In this document: one piece after another, positions 56,434 through 64,000 of the stretch | Position numbering within the stretch: the stretch's first letter is position 1 | Layout of the letters: the number at the start of each line of letters is the position of its first letter | Origin: Paguma larvata | Lineage: Eukaryota > Chordata > Mammalia > Carnivora > Viverridae | Direction of reading: 5' to 3' | Assembly (NCBI GenBank): GCA_030068075.1 | Contig: CM057826.1 | Location: forward strand, 71,459,312-71,523,311 | Length of the DNA: 64,000 nt | Position numbers and translations under genes: made by a program | The notes under the pieces: model-generated | The model's database searches: none | What the model was told of the DNA's origin: nothing | The model's input: only the letters and a program-made list of their open reading frames with translations

Positions 56434-56754
56434 TATATAGTTTAGTTAATATTGAAAGAAATTGTTAGTACTTTATCCATAGGGTAAAAAGAGCAGTATA
56501 GAAATTGTTCCCTTTACGACAGGGGTTCTTAACGATGGGTTCAGAGTGCCCATGAAGCAAGAGACATCTTATAATATTACATAATAGGGTGGATGTCAGT
56601 GAATATACGATGAGGGTCCTTAGCTTCCTTTAAATTCTCAAAATGGGTTCCTCTTAAAAAGAATACAATACAAAACACAGAGCTCTAGGAGTTTATAATG
56701 TAAAACAAACCTGATAATGTTAATAGTATAAACAGATACATTATAAAACAATGT
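56434..56754. other. Mostly unassigned; possible hAT end
   Basis: CAGGGGTTCTTAACGATGGG at 56520-56539 looks like the terminal repeat of a hAT-type element, but the body is too diverged to confirm. Confidence 0.35.
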
Positions 56755-57185
56755 GTTAAAATATGAGACTTTGGTTCTCAGATGAGTGAACAGAGAGTGG
56801 GGAGAGATCAGTGGCTGCAGAGGGTTGAAGAGGGAGGGATGAATCAGCATAGCACAGAGGATTTTTAGGATAGGGAAACTATTTCTGAATGATACTCTGG
56901 TGGTGGATACCTATCATTATACATTCCTTGAAACTCATAGAATGTCCACTACGAAGAGCAAACCCTAATATAACACTAAAAATTTTAGTTAATAATAATG
57001 TATCAATTACGGCGCATCAACTGTAAGAAGTGTAGCACGAAAATGCAAGATGTTAATAATAGGGGAAACTGCTGAGGTCGGAGAGGTGTATGGGGAACTC
57101 TGTACTTAACCACTTAATTTTTCCACAAACCTAAAGCTACTTTGAAAAAAAAATCCATTAAAACCAAACCAAACAAAACAAAACA
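56755..57185 (+). mobile_element. L1 3' UTR end (L1M-like)
   Basis: GAGATCAGTGGCTGCAGAGG, ACTCTGGTGGTGGATACCTA, AAACTCATAGAATGTCCACT, ATGCAAGATGTTAATAATAG, GGGGAACTCTGTACTTAACC, and a final A-rich tail. Confidence 0.7.
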
Positions 57186-57605
57186 TGATGCTGAGCACTC
57201 TGAATAAAATGGACTGGAGTAGAAATAGAGTGGAAGTAGGTCTCCAGTCAAGAGACTTCTGCAATCATCAAGAGATGATAATTTAAACTAGAGCAGATAA
57301 GAATAAAAAGATGAGAATCAAAAAATTGGGGGGCATTGTTACGAGAACCGGTGGTAATTTCAATATGGGAAAAGAGGGAGGGGGATGTACTGACAAATGA
57401 CTTACACATTTTTGGCTGTGTAATGGAAAACAAGTAAAATTCCAAAGTACAGATTTTGAGAGATGGATTCTTTCGGAAGCCTCCAGGATGGGTCTGTGGC
57501 AGTGTGGGATTTATGAAAGGTAACTACAAAGTTCAACAGAATATTCATAAAAGAAGGTAATGGTGTAATATTTTACATCTTAGAATCATGTTGATATGCC
57601 CATCC
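57186..57605. other. Unassigned sequence
   Basis: Weak resemblance to a reverse L2 (GGAGTAGAAATAGAGTGGAAGT, GAGATGGATTCTTTCGGAAG), not firm. Confidence 0.35.
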
Positions 57606-57903
57606 TATCCTAGCCAGCTCAGGCTGCTAAAACAAAATATCGTAAACTGGGTGGCTTAAGTAAGACATTGATTTCTCAAAATCCTGGAGGCTGACAAATC
57701 CAAGATCGAGGCGCTGGCAGATGTGCTTCCTGGGGAGAGAGCCCGCTTTCTGGCGTGCGGCAGGCTGTCTTCTCACTGAGTTTTCACAGGGCGGAGGGGG
57801 AGAAAGTAACTTTCTCTTAGAAGTTATTAATCCCATCATGAGCCTCCCCACTACTTCCTCTAAATCTAATTACTTCCCTAAGGCCTTACCTCCAAATACT
57901 ATC
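57606..57903 (-). mobile_element. MST/MLT1-type LTR, minus strand, first part
   Basis: AGCCAGCTCAGGCTGCTAAA, ATTGATTTCTCAAAATCCTG, GAGGCTGACAAATCCAAGAT, AGGCCTTACCTCCAAATACT. The LTR resumes at 58380-58447 (AGGGCTAGGGATTCAACACA, then ACATTGAGTCTGTAACA) after a 476-bp insertion. Confidence 0.85.
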
Positions 57904-58379
57904 TGTTAGAAGGTAGGGGAGGACAAAAAACTATCCCCCAAATTGTGGAGGCACTTTGAGATTGAAAAACACAGCCGGCAACTTCATGCAGTTTACACCG
58001 GGTAACTTACTGACAGGGTGGACTGAGCAGGTGATGACCTGGATGCTGCACGGCTACTCTCGGCAGAGTCTGGACCACGGTCTACAGAGTCTATACAGCA
58101 AGGGGACAAGTGGTGGGGCAAGGCGGGGAGCACCATAGTGAGACCAAAGAGTTCTCATGCATTTCAAAGGGTTGGCACACCTAATTGACAGCAAACCTTT
58201 AATTAGATCTTGTGGCCCTGTGAGTCAGGAAGGGACAAGACTGTGTTATCTCTAATAGATTCATGGGAGGCCGGAGCAAGCCGCCCTCCATCCCAGCCTT
58301 GACAGGTATTTCTCACGTACGTATATTAATCTCCGAGAGGGCCGGAACAGGCAGCCCCAACATTGTCAGCACGCTTATA
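57904..58379 (-). mobile_element. Unidentified LTR-like insertion inside the MaLR LTR
   Basis: The interrupted LTR reads continuously when this block is removed. The flanking CTATC (57899-57903) and CCATC (58380-58384) form a 5-bp TSD with one change. In minus orientation the block ends ...CTAACA and starts TATAAG, which is close to the TGT...ACA termini of ERVL-type LTRs with one change. It has no A-tail, which argues against LINE-driven insertion. GC and CpG are higher than outside. Family not recognised. Confidence 0.5.
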
Positions 58380-58447
58380 CCATCATATTCAGGGCTAGGG
58401 ATTCAACACAGGAATTCTCAGCAGACACAAACATTGAGTCTGTAACA
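58380..58447 (-). mobile_element. MST/MLT1-type LTR, minus strand, second part
   Basis: Continuation of the LTR at 57606-57903 (5' end of the LTR on the minus strand). Confidence 0.8.
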
Positions 58448-60594
58448 CACCTCTAGCCCTAAGCCAGAATTGCATTACTTTATAACATAAATTTAAATCC
58501 ATGCAATGTAAGTATAAGATTATGTATGCAAAACAATACTTGAGATTTTAAAAGCAACCAGTTATTTAAACTAACTTAAATATTTGATATTCGAAATAAA
58601 ACTTCCCCTCTCGAAGGAAGCCCAATGTTAACAGATGCTGTTTACAACATTTTTAGGTCCACCCTGTCTCTATCTCTCTCTCTCCCCGACCCCCAAAAAA
58701 GAGTTTATTCCTTAAGCGAGGACTCACGCGTTCAAAACAAGCTTTATTCTCCAATATCCATCAATGTAATCTGAAGACTAGCAACAAAACTGCTAGGTAA
58801 ACATATCACATGTTCTACTAGGTACAAGGCATCACATTAGGGGAGAATAAAGTAACCAAGATCCAGACAACTTTGGACGTTATAGTCTGCAGTCGACACA
58901 TCTCCTCCCAATCAGAGCAGATCACAGAACAGTGATGTAACAGCCAATGGAAACACTATCACAGCTGGACTATGTAGTAATATGATGCATTTCTCACGTT
59001 GCTTCCATTAAAACAGCATCATATCCACAAAACTTTTGACTAGACCGTCTCTGAAGAGAGTAGTTCAAAATTATCATCTTATTAAATACAACTCTTGCTT
59101 TGGTTGCCTTTACTTGTTGTCTTTAAAGTTGCAAACTGTGGTATACATGGCCGGGAGAACACAGATTATCCCTGGGACCTACAGAGCAGGGCCTTACCGT
59201 TACAAAGAGGCCCAAGAGCCTATTCACTATGTGGCTTCTGCAACGTGTATTTCGTTCACCCACCAGCTGTCCATCCTATCCCCGGGGCAGGAACGTGTGA
59301 GTTAGAGGAGAGATGAACACTCTAGATTTTATGCCTGGCCTAGCCTCGTTCACTTTAAGTCAGCTTTAATCGCCTCCTTTTGTCACAGAGCCTGAGAGGG
59401 TTCTCTACCTGAATGTCATGACTTGTCATGACCTAAGCTTGTGTTCACTGACAGGAACTTGGGAGAAAATGAGCTGGGAGAAATGGATGGAACCAGTGGA
59501 AAGTCAGGAGAAAAAAAAAAGCCATGAATTAAAAAAAAAAAAAAAAAAAAGTGGCAAAAGAAGAGGTTGAGTTTTCCTCAACCTCTCATTTCCCCAAAAT
59601 TACACACGGTGTCTGAAAGCTGTTCTTGATCTCCTTTCATTAATGTTCACAGATCACAATGATTTTAGGCAGAACTCAGGGGAAAGTTAAGGCTGTGAAG
59701 GACATTCATCTTCTCCACACGGGAAGAGAAGGAATGTGTAGTCATCTCCTCATTCTCAGTGACCTGTTATGCACGATGATTTTTATGTCAAACTGAAATT
59801 TTCTTCATTCTTTCTTGTATAAATGTATAAGGGTTATTCTGCACTAAGATGGGTCACTAAGGTAGCTTATAGATTTTCCTTCCCTTGAGACCTTTAAAGA
59901 AGATAAATATCAAACTGGCTATGAAGGATGACGTAGAATCCTCACCACAGGTGAAGAATGAATTAAAAACCCTTGGTTGTCCCTAGTCAGTATGAGTAAG
60001 GAAAAACAAAATAAAACAAAATATGAGCTATCTTCACAATACAAAACAATCCCTTTAAATACTTATTTCCAATGTGGCAATTTTTCTTTTTTAAGTGAAA
60101 CTCTCTGCCACCCTGACATTAAATGTCAAAGTAGCACCAACTCTGTCCAGTTGAGCTACAAATTAATTGACTACTATGAAAAATACCCATGGAGCACAAT
60201 AAGCCACAGAAGACCCATAACACTAAATTAGAAGATATAACTGCCTTTTAGAAGTCAGTTATACCTAAGTCTGCAGTGTCCAGTAATTAATGTGGGGTGA
60301 TTCGAATGTTTATTAAAAGTACTAGGATATCTGACATTTTCTGAGTAGACATAGAATCTATGGGAAAGATAAAGTTCATCTCTTTAGATCTCCAAGTACT
60401 AAGAGCTGATGACTCTTAAAAGAGCAACAGGTCGATCAATATTTGGCATATAGTAACTAAATAATGAATGAATGGACTATATTTGTTTCTTCTCTCCTCT
60501 GGTCTTTTTGAGAAGACTGTTTATTGCCCCTCATAATATGACCAGACCTCTCTCTCCTTCAGGAATTAATACGTCTTTGCTTTCTCTTTTATTC
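58448..60594. other. Unique sequence, CpG-richer between 58700 and 59400
   Basis: No clear repeat. 58700-59400 has at least a dozen CpGs, two minus-strand AATAAA signals (58704-58709, 58743-58748) and two overlapping plus-strand frames (59036-59305, 59095-59316) without domains. A20 and A10 runs lie at 59510-59550. Could hold a noncoding or UTR exon, but there is no positive proof. Confidence 0.35.
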
Positions 60595-61877
60595 AAAGTA
60601 TAATTGCCAGGACAGCTACATGTTAAAGAATGAAACTGAACCACTATCTTATACCATCTACAAAACTAAACTCAAAATGGATTAAAGACTTGAATGTATG
60701 ACCTGAAACCATAAAGCTCTTATGAAAAAACACAGGTACTAAGCTCTCTGACACTGGTTTTAGGAATAATTTTTTTGGACCAGTCCTTTAGGCAAAGGCA
60801 ACAAATGCTAAAATAAACAAATGGGATGACAGCTAACTAAAAAGCTTTTGGACAGAAAAGGAAACCATCAACAAAACATAAATGCAACCTATTGAATGAG
60901 GAAATATATTTGCAAATCATACATCTGATAAGTGGTTAATACCCAAAATTCATAAAAATGTACATAACTTAATATCAAAAAAAACCCAAACAAACCTGAT
61001 TTAAAAATGAACAGAGGGCTTGTATAGACATTTTTTTCCTAAAAAAAAAAAAAAGACATACAAATGGCCAAAAGGTACATGAAGAATATGCTCAATGAAA
61101 AAGACAAAAATAACAAGTGTTGGTGAAGATGTGGAGAAAAGGTGGCTCTCATACACTGCTGATGGGAATGTAAATTGGTGCAGCTACTATGGAAAAGAGT
61201 ACGGAAGGTCCTTAAAAAATTAAAAATAGAACTACTACACAATCCAACAATGCCACTTCTGGGTAGTTATCAGAAGGAAAAAAAAAAACAGCAATTCAAA
61301 GAGACATACACACCCCTATTTCACTACAGCTTAATTTACAAGATATGGCAACAACCTAGGCGTTCATTAACAGATAAAGAGATAAAGAAGATTTGCTATG
61401 TATGTACAATGGAGTATTACTCAGCCATAAAAAAAAGAAGAAGCATCTTGCTATTTGTGACAACATGGATGAACCGTAGCACCATGTTAAGTAAAATAAG
61501 TCAGACAGAGGAAGATAAAACACCATGTGATTCCACATATGTGGAATCTAAAAAACAAAACAGAAACAGAAAAAGATTCACAGATAAAGAAATAACTGTC
61601 GGTCACCAGAGCAGTAAACGGTTGGGTTGTGAGTGTACTAAGTGAAGGGGTTTAAAAGGTATAAAATTTCAGTTATAAAATAAATAAGTCATAGGAATGT
61701 ATTAGAAAGCATAGAAAATATAGCCTTTGTATGGTGACAGATAGTGACAAGATTTATCATGGCGATCATCTCATAATGTATAAAAATACCAAATCACGAT
61801 GATGTTCACTTGAAACTCAAAGGATAATGTAAGTATAATTGACTTATAATTATACTCCAACTAAAAAAGTATAATTG
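60595..61877 (+). mobile_element. 5'-truncated L1 with perfect 12-bp TSD
   Basis: AAAGTATAATTG occurs at 60595-60606 and 61866-61877. The body 60607-61865 (1,259 bp) starts inside ORF2 (ACAGCTACATGTTAAAGAAT) and runs through ORF2 to the 3' UTR and tail. The intact TSD defines the insertion exactly. Confidence 0.93.
61175..61645 (+). pseudogene. L1 ORF2 C-terminal fragment
   Basis: A 156-codon frame encodes the end of the L1 ORF2 protein (endonuclease/reverse transcriptase of LINE-1). The hallmark YSAIKK lies in TMEYYSAIKKRRSILLF, with LTDKEIKKICY just before it. Only the part after the reverse transcriptase remains, including an A-run-derived lysine stretch. No catalytic domain is present, so it is a dead remnant despite the open frame. 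Confidence 0.92.
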
Positions 61878-62100
61878 TTTATGTCTAGATTCTTATAGGC
61901 TTTTTTTTATATAGCTGAGGTTTATTATCTTTATTAATTTTTGAGAGGAGTATGAACCTTAGTAGATCTTGGAGTTATTGCTGCAAAACATTTTTGAGAG
62001 TTCTGCAAGAATATTAATTTTCTTTTCTAAATTGACCACCTTCTCTGTCTCAACTAGAAAGTGAAAAACTCAAGTATGAGCTAGATTAGCCCCAGACTCC
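61878..62100. other. Unassigned sequence
   Basis: AT-rich, nothing recognisable. Confidence 0.4.
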
Positions 62101-62186
62101 CTGATAATTTCCTTTTTTTTTTTCTTTAATTTTCAAGTTAGTTAACATACAATGTAGTCTTGGCTTCAGGAGTCACTGATAATTTC
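62101..62186 (-). mobile_element. Very short (64-bp) L1 3' insertion, minus strand
   Basis: CTGATAATTTC occurs at 62101-62111 and 62176-62186. Between them is a T-run followed by AAGTTAGTTAACATACAATG and TTGGCTTCAGGAGT, the reverse of the carnivore L1 terminus ACTCCTGAAACC...TGTTAACTAACTT. Extreme 5' truncation. Confidence 0.85.
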
Positions 62187-62416
62187 TAACATTTATACAT
62201 AAGTCCATGCTATTCAACGATTGTTATCTTATCACTCCAAGGATTCTTTATAATGATTTACCTGTAATAAAAATTTGCTGAGGTTTAAGTAGAGATATTC
62301 CTACTACTAAATTTCTAGGGCTATGATCTGGATGTGTACCTAGACAACCAACTTTCAAGAATCTGATTTCTACATACGTAGCAACACAGAGAACCATGTG
62401 ACCAGATATTCCCTTG
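62187..62416. other. Unassigned sequence
   Basis: Nothing recognisable. Confidence 0.4.
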
Positions 62417-62670
62417 ACTCAGCTCTTGGGGAGCACCTGGATGACTCACTGTCCAAATCTTGGTTTCAGCTCAGGTCATGATCTCACAGTTCGTGAGTTC
62501 AAGCCACATGTTGGGCTCTGAGCTCGAAGCACAAGGATTCCTTAGGGTTCTCTCTCTCCTGCTCTCTCTGCCCCTCCCCTGCTCATGCTCGCTCTCTCTC
62601 TCTCGCTCGCTCTCTCTCTCTCTCTCTCTCCCCCTCTCTAAATAAATATTTTTTAAAAAACTCAGCTCTT
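62417..62670 (+). mobile_element. CAN-SINE with 11-bp TSD
   Basis: SINE body 62428-62659. ACTCAGCTCTT occurs at 62417-62427 and 62660-62670. The head lacks part of the A-box region (GATGACTCACTGTCCAAATC), and the CT tract is long (CTCGCTCGCTCTCTCT). Confidence 0.95.
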
Positions 62671-63216
62671 ATGAAGTATGGTCACCTAAAAGATCGGAAT
62701 ATGGTGATTTTTAGAACTTCCTGTGGTTCTAAGATCCTAACGGTGAAAAAAGGAGGAACGCTATGAGCTTCGGGGCTCCACTAAGTACATGACATACAAT
62801 TACAGAGACATCTCCACCAACTTAACATCTCCTCTAAAGGTTCACTTCAAAAGTGTATTTTATTCTGAAAAGCTAACATGAAATCAGCAAAGAGATTATT
62901 TCTAAAGTAGTTCCTTCAGATACAGCCTCAATACTGAATGCCCGATAATCAATAATTTTTATCTCCTCTCACTCATAATAGAAAATATAATTCTCCATTT
63001 TTTCTAAGGTCATCACAAAACAAACAAACAAAAGATGTTATATTGGGGGGACATTTTTTATCTCATCTAATTGTCTAATACCATGCAATGAAAATTTATG
63101 AAAACAATGCTCTGAAAGAGACACCTCATCTGTTCCTTTTGTCAATCAATCTACTGATATTTAAAGTTCACTTTAAGTTAGCTACTTTGTTTAAGTTGGA
63201 TTTATTTCTTAAAAAT
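62671..63216. other. Unassigned sequence
   Basis: Nothing recognisable. Confidence 0.4.
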
Positions 63217-63496
63217 TGCAAAGGATGAGGGGCGTCTGGGTGGCTCAGTGTGTTAAGTATCCAACTCTTGATTTTGGCTCAGGTCGTGATCCCGGGCTCA
63301 TGGAATCAAGCCCCATCTCCAACTCCGCCACCCTGAGCATGGAGCCTCTGCTGGAGAGTCTCTCTCTCTCTCTCTCTCTCTCTCCCCCCTTCTCTGCCCC
63401 ATCCCTCCCCTGCTCACTCACGCACACTCTTTCTCTCTCTCTACAAAAAAAAAAAAAAAAAAAAAAAAACAGAACTTAAAAAACTGCAAAGGATGA
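63217..63496 (+). mobile_element. CAN-SINE with 12-bp TSD and long A-tail
   Basis: SINE body 63229-63484. TGCAAAGGATGA occurs at 63217-63228 and 63485-63496. The tail is an uninterrupted A-run of about 25, and the CT tract is expanded. Confidence 0.96.
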
Positions 63497-64000
63497 AATA
63501 ATCCCTTAAAGTCAACCTACAGTATGTTCCACAAAATTACACAATCTAAAACAGAAAATACTTTTAAGGCCCAAATTAGCAAGTAGAAACTTTGTATGTT
63601 TGTCTTTAGAAGACATTTTATCATATTTTTGTCTTTCTTTGTCAAATTATCCCAAAGCCTCTTACTCTAAGAATTCATTTCCTATCCCCTAAAGTTAAAA
63701 GTCCATCTTTACACACAAAGTATATAAAACTATTCTAATATAGTATTGATGACTTTAAAAACCCTAGATTCGGTTGTTTCAATAGCAGCGACTATAATTA
63801 TATCTCCTTTTTAACACCGCTTTGCTGATTTGATCCTATTTAAGCTTTCAAGAACCAACATAGTGACAACTTGTTCATTCAGAGGAAATCAAGAAAAGTA
63901 GGATTACACTCAGATGAGCATACACTCATGTCATGTTCCACGAAATGCTCTGGAAGCTTTGAATGTCTTCTAAAATGTTAAATATTTCATGGTCACAAAG
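63497..64000. other. Unassigned unique sequence
   Basis: AT-rich, no repeat or exon recognised. Confidence 0.45.

Noticed and set aside
58704..58748. AATAAA signals as proof of a minus-strand gene
   Set aside because: The hexamer is frequent by chance in AT-rich DNA. No upstream exon could be shown.
61175..61645. Possible cellular gene in the longest open frame
   Set aside because: The YSAIKK hallmark and the flanking 3' UTR show it is the L1 ORF2 C-terminus.

Overview
The window is mammalian nuclear DNA. It is AT-rich, has no compact gene structure, and is built from layers of transposable elements. The best clade marker is a tRNA-derived SINE present about 28 times on both strands. It starts with GGGG(C/T)(A/G)CCTGGGTGGCTCAG, continues into a CT-rich stretch, and ends in AAATAAATAAAC(A/G)TTAAAA. 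This is the carnivore CAN-SINE type, and the form seen here matches what I know of the cat-family subfamily (SINEC_Fc-like). Two L1 3' ends are also of carnivore type. Carnivora is well supported; Felidae is my inference.

I recognise no protein-coding exon of a cellular gene, no functional tRNA, rRNA or snRNA gene, and no CRISPR or prokaryotic feature. Most open frames are chance, or lie in SINEs (which stay open on both strands). The few that carry real homology are transposon fossils: an L1 ORF2 C-terminus near 61.2-61.6 kb and Tigger transposase fragments between 46.6 and 48 kb. The window is most likely intergenic or intronic.

Layout. 0-9 kb: SINEs, an MLT1-type LTR split by two SINEs, a short L1 tail, and a long unassigned AT-rich stretch (4-8.8 kb). 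9-16 kb: mostly unique sequence with a possible splice-bounded segment near 10.1 kb and two candidate conserved noncoding blocks (14.1-14.8 and 15.5-16.0 kb). 16-21 kb: decayed L1-family LINE sequence ending in an L2. 21-25 kb: MIR copies and a long minus-strand L2. 25-36 kb: mostly unique sequence with scattered SINE, MIR and L2 pieces. 36-40 kb: a hAT element cut by a SINE, then an L1 3' end, then a Tigger-type element holding two oppositely oriented SINEs. 41-46 kb: MLT1/MST LTRs and L2 pieces on both strands. 46.4-48.9 kb: a nearly full-length Tigger1 element with a SINE inside it. 49-57 kb: SINEs, an LTR-like stretch, L2, MLT1 and an L1 end. 57.6-58.4 kb: an MST/MLT1 LTR interrupted by a second, unidentified LTR-like insertion. 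58.4-64 kb: a CpG-richer unique segment, a 5'-truncated L1 with clean duplications, a 64-bp L1 insertion, and two late SINEs.

No genes can be shown to work together here. The main value is the insertion record: many insertions keep target-site duplications (TSDs), so their order and mechanism can be read. The most unusual event is at 52.6-53.0 kb, where one 15-bp TSD encloses a SINE joined to an L1 3' end, as expected for a chimeric retrotransposition product. Repeat names rest on recalled consensus sequences; no database search was run.
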